Below are positions 10,310 through 18,327 of a stretch of 64,000 nucleotides of DNA, piece by piece; positions within the stretch are counted from its first letter, which is position 1, and every line of letters starts with the position of its first letter. Below the pieces are notes generated by a model. The model was not told the origin of the DNA. It saw only the letters and a program-made list of their open reading frames with translations, and made no database searches. The stretch spans positions 1 through 64,000 of the forward strand of contig NZ_JAFBDI010000005.1 in assembly GCF_016908145.1 (NCBI RefSeq), given 5' to 3'. A program made the translations under genes and the position numbers. Origin of the DNA: Marinitoga litoralis. GTDB lineage: Bacteria > Thermotogota > Thermotogae > Petrotogales > Petrotogaceae.

Positions 10310-10651
10310 TTATGATTTTATTCCTACGACTTTTACGTTAACAACTACATCGACATCCCCCAAGGCTTCTTTTATCCTATGATATACATTTTCTTGTGCA
10401 TTAGCTGCAACTCTTTTTAATGGCAAACCATATTCCATATAAATATATAGGTTTACTATAACTTTATTATTTTCTTCAATAACTTCAACACCTTTTTCTT
10501 GTGGCTTTTGAAGCATAGCTGTTAGCTTATTAAAAAATCCACCTTTTCCAATATCTACTGTACCATATGATTCTAAAGCTGCCCTATATACTATTTCATT
10601 GAATACTTCAGGTTTAATTGTAACTACTCCAAGTTCAGTTTCTATTATCAT
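10310..10651 (-). CDS. Asp23/Gls24 family protein (YloU-like)
   Basis: This is a small cytoplasmic protein of 113 residues with the Asp23/Gls24 fold, linked in Gram-positive bacteria to envelope stress and membrane homeostasis. Recognisable segments are the early VVTIKPEVFNEIVYRAA and the late VNLYIYMEYGLPL with VVVNVKVVGI. ATG at 10651 is chosen because GGAGG lies seven bases upstream. The GTG two codons earlier is too close to that site. It sits directly before fakA. Confidence 0.85.
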   Translation of the reverse strand: MIIETELGVVTIKPEVFNEIVYRAALESYGTVDIGKGGFFNKLTAMLQKPQEKGVEVIEENNKVIVNLYIYMEYGLPLKRVAANAQENVYHRIKEALGDVDVVVNVKVVGIKS

Positions 10652-10666
10652 AATCACACCTCCAAT

Positions 10667-11473
10667 TTATTTTTCTAGTACTACAGACAAATAACCAACA
10701 GTTCTATCATAATCTCCAAAAGTTTCAGCGCTAGTTGTATGATACAATACATTCACTTCTAAAAAATCCATATATAATAATGTGTTTATACACCCATATC
10801 CACATGCAGAAATGTTATATTTAAAAACAGAATCATATAACTTTTCTGGATCTTTATCTTTAATTGCTTCTATAATTAGCTCACCTTTTTCAATTGTGAT
10901 TTCATGATTTTCATAATGATTTAAATCACTAGATGCTATAACAACAGTTCCTTTGTCTACTATTTCTTTTAAAATGTTTGCTAATTTTTTTGATGTTCTT
11001 AAACTTTGATCCCCTAAAACAATTGGTATAATTTTAAATGTATTTCCATATAAATACTGTAAAAAAGGTAATTGCACTTCTATTGAATGTTCGTATCTAT
11101 GTGCAGAAATATCTCCTTCTATACCCAATCTATCCAATATGTACTTTGCTTTTTCGTCTATTTCTAATTCTCCTAATGGTGTAAACCACGACCCTTCTGG
11201 ATAAACAGAAATATTTGGACCTATACCCGTATGATTAGGTCCAATGATTATCACCCGTTTTATATTACCTTTCTTATACAATTCAGCATATCCATATGAT
11301 GCGGTTTTTCCAGAAAATATATATCCAGCATGAGGTGATATTATACCTGTTGGATTAATATAATCTTTTTTACCTTCTTTTTCCAAATTTCTAAAAAATT
11401 CATCTAAAATTTTAATCAATTCCTCTTTCTCTTCGGGATAAAACGAACCTGCTACTACAGGATATCGAATCAT
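10667..11473 (-). CDS. amrB: Memo family protein (AmmeMemoRadiSam system protein B)
   Basis: The 268-residue protein begins with the family signature RYPVVAGSFYPE and has GIISPHAGYIFSG, IGPNHTG, SIEVQLPFLQYL and a late TTSAETFGDYDRTVGYLSV. Memo proteins have a metal-dioxygenase-like fold; the bacterial reaction is not known to me. The start at 11473 has GGGGGCGAT upstream and lies one base after the secretin stop codon. Its usual partners, the AMMECR1 and radical SAM proteins, are about 21 kb away on the same strand (31,729-33,242). Confidence 0.9.
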   Translation of the reverse strand: MIRYPVVAGSFYPEEKEELIKILDEFFRNLEKEGKKDYINPTGIISPHAGYIFSGKTASYGYAELYKKGNIKRVIIIGPNHTGIGPNISVYPEGSWFTPLGELEIDEKAKYILDRLGIEGDISAHRYEHSIEVQLPFLQYLYGNTFKIIPIVLGDQSLRTSKKLANILKEIVDKGTVVIASSDLNHYENHEITIEKGELIIEAIKDKDPEKLYDSVFKYNISACGYGCINTLLYMDFLEVNVLYHTTSAETFGDYDRTVGYLSVVLEK

Positions 11474-11474
11474 T

Positions 11475-13940
11475 TTAATCGCCCCCATAATTTACTATTT
11501 TGGGCCATATAAAAACATTCAAATCATATTCTCTGTTTCTTTGTTCATTAGTTCTAAATAGAAATCCAATTATTGGCAGGTCTTTTAAAAATGGTATTCC
11601 GGAATTCAATTTTTCTTCTTTAATTATTTTCAATCCACCTAATATACTTACATAATTATTTTTTAAAAGCAAATTAGTATTTATTTCTCTAGAATTTTCT
11701 GCATTATAATTTGAAATTGCTGATTTTTCCGGTTCACCTACTTTTAAATTTATTTTTAAATCTATTAAATCATTATAATCTAAATAATTTGCTTCAATCT
11801 CTAAAGTTAATCCACTTTCTATATATTGAATAGAACTTTCGTTAATTACTGGAACCCTATACACAGATTTAAAAACAGAATTTGTGCCAGATTTTAATAT
11901 AATTTTCGGTTTTGATAATAATTTTGAATTAGATTTAGAATTTATATTGGTTGATTCAAATACACTATCCAATATTTCCTTATATATACTCGGATTTATA
12001 ATCCCTTGGTTTATTGATTCAATAATACTTTTAGAGGATATCTTTGATTCAATCTTTTCTATGGTTTCTTCTAAAATAGATGAATCAACTATAGCTATTT
12101 CAATAGAAATTATATTAGGATTTTTTTCTTTTACACTTATTATATTGTTTCTTTTCTCTAAATAATATCCGTTTATATCTAAAATATTTTCAATATCCGA
12201 TGGATTATATATAATAATATCTTTTAATTTTTCATTATTTAGCAATGTCAAATTATTCTCTTTTGCATAATCTTCCAATAATTCATATGCACTAAATTTA
12301 GATTCTTTTTCAAATAAATCTTTTAATTTCAAATAATTTTCCTCTGATGTTTTTAATCCTAATACTATATTACTATCCTCTTTATATAATTCATTATACT
12401 CTATATCTAATTCAGAAGATATTTTTTTAAATTTTTCATACTCATTATTATGTATTGTCAAATAAAATTCTTCTGTATTATGTTTATTATATTTATCATT
12501 AAAATCTTTTATTAATCTTATTGTATCTTCCGTGCCCTTTATTATATAATTTTTTTCTATCTTTTGAATTATAACATCTTTAAATATTTCATTAAAAACT
12601 AATAAATTTAAATTTGAATTAATTGTTTCAATTTTTTCATTATTTTCTTTGTTATTAATGTTATCTTTTTTATTAATTTTTATTTCATTTATCTTCGTTA
12701 ATATGTTATTTACTGTTTCTAAATCTTTCCCTTTAATAATGTATATATCTTTATCAATTTTTATGACTTCAATATTCATCAAATCGTTTAAATTTTCTAA
12801 AGGAATTTCTGTATTAATTATTTGAATATCGTCATGCGTATTTTCTGTTATTTTCTTCAATTTATCAATATCTTTTCCTTTGACTAAATAAATATTCTTT
12901 TCTATATTTAAAACATCTATATCAAAAAATTTAGATAAATTCTTTAAATCATAGTTTGATTCTATTATTGTAGCTTCAACAGTTGTTTTATTATCAACAC
13001 TAATATTTGAATTATTATCATATACTTCTTTGGCTGTATTATAATACTCTTTAAATAATTCTAGATTTTTTTGAGTGCCCATTAATAACAACACATTATC
13101 TGATATATCAACATAATCTAAATCAAATATTTTTATTATATCTTTTTGAGGTAAGTCATACAAGAAAACTTCATATTTTTTGTTTTCTTTATCATTAACT
13201 TTTGATTCTTCTGTTTTATCAATAACTGTGTTATCATTATTTGTTTTATCAATATTTGAATTATTTATATTTGATTTATCAATGGTTGATTTATCAATGG
13301 TTGATTTATCAAGGTTTGAACTTTTATTTTCTATATTAATATTATTTGGAACTTTTGACAGTATATTTCTTATTAATTCTATTTTATCTTTTTTACCCTT
13401 TAAAATATATAATGAATCATTTATTTTCACATAATCTAATCCTATTAAAGATATTAAATTAGAAAAATTAGGAATATTAGCATTGACAAACTCATAATTC
13501 TCATCTATATCATCACTATTTATTATTGGATAATTAACATCATATAATGGACTGTTTGATATATAAATATCCTTTGTACTTACATAATAATAATTAATTC
13601 CAAATGAATCAAATATTATTCTAAAAAGATCTTCTGGATAAAATTCTTTTAAATTTAAGGAAATGTCTTTATCTGGTATATCTGATATATAATAAATATT
13701 ATAATTTAATTCTTGAGCTAAAAGGTTTATTAGATCTTTTATCTTAATATTTTTAAACTGAAATAATTCGTTATCTAACGCTTCTTTACCTTTTACAATT
13801 ATTTTTAAATCTTTCTCTATTTTTAATTCTGTTGGAAATATAGTATGAATTTCTATAATATTTTCATATAATTTTATTTTTTTCACTGGCCCTTTTGGTA
13901 ATACATACTCTTTATTATCAAATACTAAATCCTTAAACAT
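11475..13940 (-). CDS. Secretin (PilQ/GspD family) with six repeat modules; N-terminus separated by a frameshift
   Basis: This is the outer-membrane pore subunit of a type IV pilus or type II secretion machine. The C-terminal secretin core is clear: YRVPVINESSIQYIESG, a long amphipathic strand region, then GGLKI, SGIPFLKDLPIIGFLFR and a short end. Before it come six modules of about 45-50 residues, each ending in a strand plus KG-type turn (LYILKGKK, IYLVKGKD, IYIIKGKD and others), like serial secretin N-domains, joined by Asn/Ser/Lys-rich linkers. This frame has no signal peptide. The missing signal sequence and start of an AMIN-like domain lie upstream in another frame (13925-14101). One extra A at 13954-13958 would fuse them into about 875 residues. 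Confidence 0.85.
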   Translation of the reverse strand: MFKDLVFDNKEYVLPKGPVKKIKLYENIIEIHTIFPTELKIEKDLKIIVKGKEALDNELFQFKNIKIKDLINLLAQELNYNIYYISDIPDKDISLNLKEFYPEDLFRIIFDSFGINYYYVSTKDIYISNSPLYDVNYPIINSDDIDENYEFVNANIPNFSNLISLIGLDYVKINDSLYILKGKKDKIELIRNILSKVPNNINIENKSSNLDKSTIDKSTIDKSNINNSNIDKTNNDNTVIDKTEESKVNDKENKKYEVFLYDLPQKDIIKIFDLDYVDISDNVLLLMGTQKNLELFKEYYNTAKEVYDNNSNISVDNKTTVEATIIESNYDLKNLSKFFDIDVLNIEKNIYLVKGKDIDKLKKITENTHDDIQIINTEIPLENLNDLMNIEVIKIDKDIYIIKGKDLETVNNILTKINEIKINKKDNINNKENNEKIETINSNLNLLVFNEIFKDVIIQKIEKNYIIKGTEDTIRLIKDFNDKYNKHNTEEFYLTIHNNEYEKFKKISSELDIEYNELYKEDSNIVLGLKTSEENYLKLKDLFEKESKFSAYELLEDYAKENNLTLLNNEKLKDIIIYNPSDIENILDINGYYLEKRNNIISVKEKNPNIISIEIAIVDSSILEETIEKIESKISSKSIIESINQGIINPSIYKEILDSVFESTNINSKSNSKLLSKPKIILKSGTNSVFKSVYRVPVINESSIQYIESGLTLEIEANYLDYNDLIDLKINLKVGEPEKSAISNYNAENSREINTNLLLKNNYVSILGGLKIIKEEKLNSGIPFLKDLPIIGFLFRTNEQRNREYDLNVFIWPKIVNYGGD
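13205..13330. repeat. Short tandem repeats coding for IDKS/IDKT units in the secretin linker
   Basis: Imperfect 15-base units (GATTTATCAATGGTT and relatives) are repeated along this stretch and encode a low-complexity hydrophilic linker with recurring IDKS, IDKT and NID motifs between two of the repeat modules. Copy number could change by slippage without breaking the frame. Confidence 0.7.
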
Positions 13941-14101
13941 AATCTTATAATCATTTTTATACTATTACTAAATAATTCTATATTTGTTGATGTTTCTGTT
14001 ATTTCTATGATATTATCATTATTTACATAATCGATTTTTAATTGATATGGAAAGATAGTAATACCGAAAATTATTAGAATAATAGAAAACAGTTTTTTCA
14101 T
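13925..14101 (-). pseudogene. Signal-peptide and AMIN-domain start of the secretin, frameshifted from the main ORF
   Basis: This 58-codon frame begins at an ATG overlapping the previous stop (ATGA). It encodes Met-Lys-Lys, a hydrophobic stretch, then IDYVNNDNIIEITE, as expected for an exported protein starting with an AMIN-type domain. It stops just inside the secretin ORF. At the A5 run (13954-13958 on the complement) a single added A gives ...NSIK-NDYKI-MFKDLVFD..., which continues smoothly into the secretin. The piece is therefore probably the true secretin N-terminus. Sequencing error, real mutation and frameshifting cannot be told apart here. Confidence 0.7.
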
Positions 14102-14679
14102 CTAAGCACCTCAAACCTATTCATATATTCATTATATAATAATACACCATTACTATATATTCTTAAAACCCTATAATTTCCAAGTTTCATTTTCTCATTT
14201 AGTTCAATTAATTCATTTTTAAAATACACATATGCTTTTTTATTATTATTTTTCATAATAATTCCTGAAAATTTAAACAAATCTGTTTGAATTGCATATT
14301 CAGAATTTTTCCATACTTTATCTAAATCCACTTCTAAAAAATCAAAAACATTATAATTTAATTTTTCATAGTTTTCCATTCTGACAATATTTTGAGGAAT
14401 ATGTCTTTTAATATATATAGAATATGTCTTATTATCATCAAAATTAAAATTGGATACTAGTTTAAATTCTTCAATTAATATACCTTTTTCACTTTTTATT
14501 TTTGATAATATATCATTTAACTCATCCATTTCTATATTATCTCTAATAATTATTTCTGGTAAATCAGATACAACATAATTAGGAATATCTAAATCATAAT
14601 CACTATAATCAAAATTATTAAAAATTAAGGTTATAGATATAATTAGGAGTATAATGCTAATAAAATATCTATATATCAT
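14098..14679 (-). CDS. Membrane-anchored pilus/secretion assembly protein in PilO/PilP position
   Basis: The 193-residue protein has one N-terminal transmembrane helix (about residues 4-23) and an otherwise soluble, presumably periplasmic, body rich in Asn, Ile and Tyr. The last third (YVYFKNELIELNEKMKLGNYRVLRIYSNGVLL) resembles the small beta-domain of PilP/GspC-type proteins that touch the secretin. This is only a structural impression. It overlaps its neighbours by four bases on each side, so it belongs to the secretin operon. No family is assigned with certainty. Confidence 0.6.
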   Translation of the reverse strand: MIYRYFISIILLIISITLIFNNFDYSDYDLDIPNYVVSDLPEIIIRDNIEMDELNDILSKIKSEKGILIEEFKLVSNFNFDDNKTYSIYIKRHIPQNIVRMENYEKLNYNVFDFLEVDLDKVWKNSEYAIQTDLFKFSGIIMKNNNKKAYVYFKNELIELNEKMKLGNYRVLRIYSNGVLLYNEYMNRFEVLR

Positions 14680-15089
14680 TTTTTCATTCCTAACATCTTA
14701 TATTGCTTATATAATAGATCTATAGTATTTAATTCTTTTATTTCATATGGAGATACTATTTTCAAACCATCTATAACCTCAATAATCACTGTTGCATTTA
14801 ATGATTCTGGTGTAAAATCTATATATTTAATATATGTTTTTGCATCTAATTTATCTAAAAAATTAAGAAAATCATATAATTTTTCATTTGAGTTCTTTGT
14901 GCTTTTTAATTTCAAATTATATTCATTTATTATCTCTTCATTTCTTTTAATTTTTTCTATTTTATACAAATATTGATTATTTCGAAATCTATTATATGAA
15001 AATAATAATGATATTATAGCTGAAAATAATAATATCCAAGATAATATATCAATTATATATCTAACCTTTGATTTAAACATAAATAGCAT
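14676..15089 (-). CDS. PilN-like inner membrane assembly protein
   Basis: This 137-residue protein has a short cytoplasmic N-terminus, a transmembrane helix at about residues 11-29, a coiled-coil segment (residues 33-70) and a small C-terminal alpha/beta part. That plan is the one of PilN/GspL-type proteins of the inner-membrane platform. It overlaps the upstream gene by 17 bases and the downstream gene by four. The assignment rests on topology and position, not on a sequence signature. Confidence 0.55.
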   Translation of the reverse strand: MLFMFKSKVRYIIDILSWILLFSAIISLLFSYNRFRNNQYLYKIEKIKRNEEIINEYNLKLKSTKNSNEKLYDFLNFLDKLDAKTYIKYIDFTPESLNATVIIEVIDGLKIVSPYEIKELNTIDLLYKQYKMLGMKK

Positions 15090-15570
15090 TTTTTATTTCC
15101 CCTTTAATAGCTTTTATTGCAGTTAAAAGATCTAAATTAATATTATTTCCAATAATCTCTTCATAATATAATCCATATATATAACCATTATTTGTTTTTT
15201 GATAAACTATATTGTTATTTTCTATACTAATAGTTATATACTCATATTCATAATTTGATTTTTCTAAATAAAACCATAATAATAAGTTTAATGGAATAGT
15301 AAAATCAAAATAAAAGGAGTTTTTGAATTTAGATATATTGTTTTTTATGTACATATAATATATATAATCCTTTAATTTTATATATTTCACATTTTTTATT
15401 GACATGTCATAATTTCTAGCATTTCTTATAATATATTTATTTAAATCATTATCATTATTAAATTCATTAATTATACCTAAATAATCAACAATATTAATCC
15501 TTTTGCTTCCAAAACCTTTTTCTTTAAATCTATATATTAACTTATTTCTATAATAAAATTTAATCACCAT
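15073..15570 (-). CDS. Small soluble protein in PilM position of the pilus/secretion operon
   Basis: I do not recognise a family. The 165-residue protein is rich in Tyr, Asn and Ile and has no convincing signal peptide or membrane helix. In most type IV pilus operons this place is taken by PilM, an actin-like cytoplasmic protein of about 350 residues; this is half that length and shows no actin-like nucleotide motifs. ATG at 15570 overlaps the upstream stop (ATGGTGA) and has GGAG nine bases before it, so it is preferred to the ATG at 15585. Confidence 0.55.
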   Translation of the reverse strand: MVIKFYYRNKLIYRFKEKGFGSKRINIVDYLGIINEFNNDNDLNKYIIRNARNYDMSIKNVKYIKLKDYIYYMYIKNNISKFKNSFYFDFTIPLNLLLWFYLEKSNYEYEYITISIENNNIVYQKTNNGYIYGLYYEEIIGNNINLDLLTAIKAIKGEIKNAIYV

Positions 15571-15971
15571 TCTATCAAACTCCATCTAAAAGATGATGTA
15601 ATTGGCAAAATAATCAAATTAGCATCATTTATTTTTAATGTGTTTCCTGGGCTTTTAAGAATTAAATTATAATAATTAAATATTTTTGCATAATCTTGAG
15701 TTTTATATGGAATTTCTTTTAATATAATTCCATCGAAGTAACTTTTTGATGATATAACTATTTTAGTATTTTGATCATTAAAATCTATAGAATGATATTT
15801 GACTTGGAGAAAATAGTCCATCATTTCAATAAAATCTATTCTATTTTTTATTTCATCAAAAAATGTAAGTTTTATTGTAAAGGAAAAACCTATAAACAAT
15901 ATACTTTCTACTAAAAGCAAAATTAGTAATTCATATATAATAAACCCTTTTTTGTTCGTATTTTTATTCAT
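15564..15971 (-). CDS. Pseudopilin-like protein with type IV prepilin leader
   Basis: The N-terminus has a short basic leader ending in KKG, then FIIYE and a hydrophobic helix (about residues 10-32). This is the prepilin peptidase pattern, with cleavage after glycine and glutamate at mature position 5. The remaining 100 residues form a small globular domain. At 135 residues it is the size of a minor pilin or pseudopilin. It starts two bases after the PilC/GspF stop. No prepilin peptidase gene is visible in the window. Confidence 0.75.
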   Translation of the reverse strand: MNKNTNKKGFIIYELLILLLVESILFIGFSFTIKLTFFDEIKNRIDFIEMMDYFLQVKYHSIDFNDQNTKIVISSKSYFDGIILKEIPYKTQDYAKIFNYYNLILKSPGNTLKINDANLIILPITSSFRWSLIEW

Positions 15972-15973
15972 AA

Positions 15974-17095
15974 TTATAACCCCAAAGAATTTATTGTTGA
16001 GAATATGCCATTATAGAAAGAAAATGCAACTTCTAAAATAATTATGGATATTATCATTATTAAAATTGGTTCTAATATCTTTTTTATCTTTTGAATTGAA
16101 CTATTTAATTCGAAATTTAATTCTGTTTCTAATATATATAATGGTTGTTTTATATCGCTTAAATTTTTTGATATTGTTATACTAAACAATAATTCTTTTA
16201 AATCTGTATTCTTTGTTGCTTCAACAATATTATTTCCTTCTTCTAAATAACTTAAAATTGATATTATTTCATTTTTTAATTTGTTTGAAGATATAATTTC
16301 TAATGATTTTTCAAAAGCATTATATGTATTATCTCCACTTTCAACAAAAATTGTTGTTATTTGCACAAATTCTAATAATGCATATTTTCTATATATTTTT
16401 CCGACTAATGGTATTTTATATATTATATTATCGTATTTATGTCTATTTTTTAATAATATTATAGTAGTTGTTATAAGAAAGAATATAATTAGTATTATTA
16501 TCCATGATGCTACAAAATTAAATTCTGTATTAAAACTCGATTTAAATATTGGAACAATAATAAATTGTAAGAAGGATAATAGACCAATTAATGCAGAAAA
16601 TAATAATATGGGATATAACATAATATTTTTTATATCTTCTGAATTCTTTAATCTATCAGAATAAACCTTTTCTAATCTATTTAATATTTTTATCGTTTCT
16701 TCATCATTTGTCGCTTTAGAAAAAGCTTTTCTAAATTCAGAATCAAAATACGCATTCATTTTTAACGCTTTTTCATATGAATTTCCAGCTTTGATATTAT
16801 TTATTAGTAGATCTAAAACTATTTTTATTCTTTGCGATATTTCCTCACTATTTCTTATATACACTATTGCATCAAAAAAGTTAAGTTTGGTAGATATAAA
16901 AGATTTTAATAATTTAATTAATTTCAAATGTTCTTTTACACTTAATTTTTTAAAATTTATACGTTTTATATATTCAAATTTTTCTATTTCTATATTTTCA
17001 TCAATATTTTTTAACGCTTCTTTCTCATTTTTTCCTAATACATAACCATTAACGAATATTTCTAATTCTTTTCCTTCAAAATAATAAAGTCTCAT
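15974..17095 (-). CDS. Type IV pilus/type II secretion inner membrane protein, PilC/GspF family
   Basis: This polytopic platform protein couples the assembly ATPase to pilus growth. The 373-residue sequence contains two copies of the T2SSF domain (about residues 55-185 and 240-365), with LVESGDNTYNAFEKSLE as the second copy's conserved start. Three hydrophobic helices fit the family: about 155-180, 195-215 and the extreme C-terminus. It is the first gene of the module. No PilB/GspE or PilT ATPase lies nearby, so the motor must be encoded elsewhere. Confidence 0.85.
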   Translation of the reverse strand: MRLYYFEGKELEIFVNGYVLGKNEKEALKNIDENIEIEKFEYIKRINFKKLSVKEHLKLIKLLKSFISTKLNFFDAIVYIRNSEEISQRIKIVLDLLINNIKAGNSYEKALKMNAYFDSEFRKAFSKATNDEETIKILNRLEKVYSDRLKNSEDIKNIMLYPILLFSALIGLLSFLQFIIVPIFKSSFNTEFNFVASWIIILIIFFLITTTIILLKNRHKYDNIIYKIPLVGKIYRKYALLEFVQITTIFVESGDNTYNAFEKSLEIISSNKLKNEIISILSYLEEGNNIVEATKNTDLKELLFSITISKNLSDIKQPLYILETELNFELNSSIQKIKKILEPILIMIISIIILEVAFSFYNGIFSTINSLGL

Positions 17096-17124
17096 TGTAT
17101 CACCTTTAATTTATATTTAAATAT

Positions 17125-17133
17125 ATTTTATCA
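17125..17133 (-). promoter_or_regulatory. Extended -10 element before the pilus/secretion operon
   Basis: The minus strand reads TGATAAAAT about 30 bases before the PilC/GspF start, and AAAGGTGAT serves as its ribosome binding site. No clear -35 box is visible. Confidence 0.4.
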
Positions 17134-17188
17134 TAAAAATTATATAATTATTACATGATTAAGATATTTAAATTTTCATATCTAAATA

Positions 17189-17197
17189 TGATATAAT
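17189..17197 (+). promoter_or_regulatory. Extended -10 promoter of the 69-residue orphan
   Basis: The sequence TGATATAAT lies 46 bases upstream of the ATG at 17243. No good -35 hexamer is visible at 16-18 bases. Confidence 0.5.
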
Positions 17198-17242
17198 AAT
17201 AGTCGATATCATAATAGAGAATATCCCAAAGAAGGTGATATT

Positions 17243-17452
17243 ATGATAAATCCAGTAAAAGGGGTTAATTATCAATATACTCCAATTTCAAGACCTGCAA
17301 ATACACAAGCCGCTCAAACAATTCAAAAAACTTCTCAAGATTTTGAAAACTTGCTAAATGCTATAGTTTATCAACAAAATGGTCTAACTACAAAATTAGT
17401 AAGAATTGTTGGTGAAATGTATCAAGGACAAAAATTAGATATTCTCGCATAA
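17243..17452 (+). CDS. Small conserved-looking protein of unknown function
   Basis: I do not recognise this 69-residue protein. It has a flexible, Pro/Gln/Thr-rich N-terminal third and an amphipathic helical C-terminal part (FENLLNAIVYQQNGLTTKL, then GEMYQGQKLDILA). It carries no cysteine, signal peptide or membrane helix. It looks real because it has its own extended -10 promoter, a strong ribosome binding site (AAGGTGAT) and a stem-loop immediately after the stop. The helical, Gln-rich tail resembles small flagellar or motility proteins, but this is only an impression. Confidence 0.65.
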   Translation: MINPVKGVNYQYTPISRPANTQAAQTIQKTSQDFENLLNAIVYQQNGLTTKLVRIVGEMYQGQKLDILA

Positions 17453-17474
17453 TGCGGGCTTTTATGCCCGCATT
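17451..17474 (+). terminator. Stem-loop after the 69-residue orphan
   Basis: AATGCGGGC pairs with GCCCGCATT around a six-base loop, starting inside the stop codon. The following tract (AATATATTT) is a poor U-run, so it may be a weak terminator or an mRNA 3'-end stabiliser upstream of the PHP gene. Confidence 0.55.
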
Positions 17475-17495
17475 AATATATTTAGGAGGAATAAT

Positions 17496-18323
17496 ATGCT
17501 ATTAGATTTACACTCACATTCTATATATTCAGATGGAACACTATCTCCAGAAGAATTGATTTTAAAAGCTAAGGAAAAAAATCTTACTATTTATTCTATC
17601 ACTGATCATGATAATATTGATGCACAAAAAGAAGCTATGTATTATGCTAATAAATATAATGTAAATTATATAACAGGATTAGAAATAAGTACTAAATTTA
17701 AAAATATGTTTGATATATTAGGATATAATATATCTTTAGATAATCATGAACTCAATGCTGCTTTAAAAAAAGTACAAGACTTCAGAAAAAATAGGAATAA
17801 ACTTATGATAGAAAAACTAAATTCTTTAGGATTTGATATTTCTTTAGATGAAGTAATAAATGAAGCGGACGGAGATGTAGTTGGAAGACCACATTTTGCT
17901 AGAGTATTATTAAAAAAAGGTTATGTAAAAGATAGGGATGAAGCTTTTAATAAATATTTAGGAGATGGAAAAATCGCTCATATACCTAAAGAAAAAATAT
18001 TACCAGAAGAGGCTGTAAAATTAATTAAAAATGCTGGTGGATATCCAGTTATTGCACATCCAAAATATTTAAAATTAACATACAAAGAATTAAAAGAATT
18101 AGTTTTGAAATTAAAGGAATATGGCCTTTGGGGAATTGAAGTATATTATCCAAAACATTCTAATTCAGAAATAAAAATGTTTAGGGATTTAGCAATAGAA
18201 ACTGGATTATATATAACAGCAGGTAGTGATTTTCACGGAGCTAATAAACCAGATATTGATTTAGGAATGAATATAGCTGATGAATTATTACAAAAATCAA
18301 TTGAAATATTAAATAAGAGGTGA
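17496..18323 (+). CDS. PHP-domain phosphoesterase (YciV/RNase AM-like)
   Basis: This is a metal-dependent phosphoesterase of the polymerase-and-histidinol-phosphatase superfamily. Metal ligands are visible in DLHSHSIYSDG (residues 4-14), ITDHDN, GRPHFAR, IAHPK and GSDFHG. The 275-residue length and motif spacing match the YciV group, whose studied members hydrolyse 3',5'-nucleoside bisphosphates or trim short RNA 5' ends. It has a perfect AGGAGG-type site and begins a three-gene plus-strand operon with a metal transporter and a racemase. Confidence 0.85.
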   Translation: MLLDLHSHSIYSDGTLSPEELILKAKEKNLTIYSITDHDNIDAQKEAMYYANKYNVNYITGLEISTKFKNMFDILGYNISLDNHELNAALKKVQDFRKNRNKLMIEKLNSLGFDISLDEVINEADGDVVGRPHFARVLLKKGYVKDRDEAFNKYLGDGKIAHIPKEKILPEEAVKLIKNAGGYPVIAHPKYLKLTYKELKELVLKLKEYGLWGIEVYYPKHSNSEIKMFRDLAIETGLYITAGSDFHGANKPDIDLGMNIADELLQKSIEILNKR

Positions 18324-18327
18324 AATT

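Noticed and set aside
13205-13330. CRISPR-like array of short repeats
   Set aside because: The repeats are only about 15 bases, imperfect and without unique spacers, and they lie in frame within the secretin as IDKS/IDKT-coding units.
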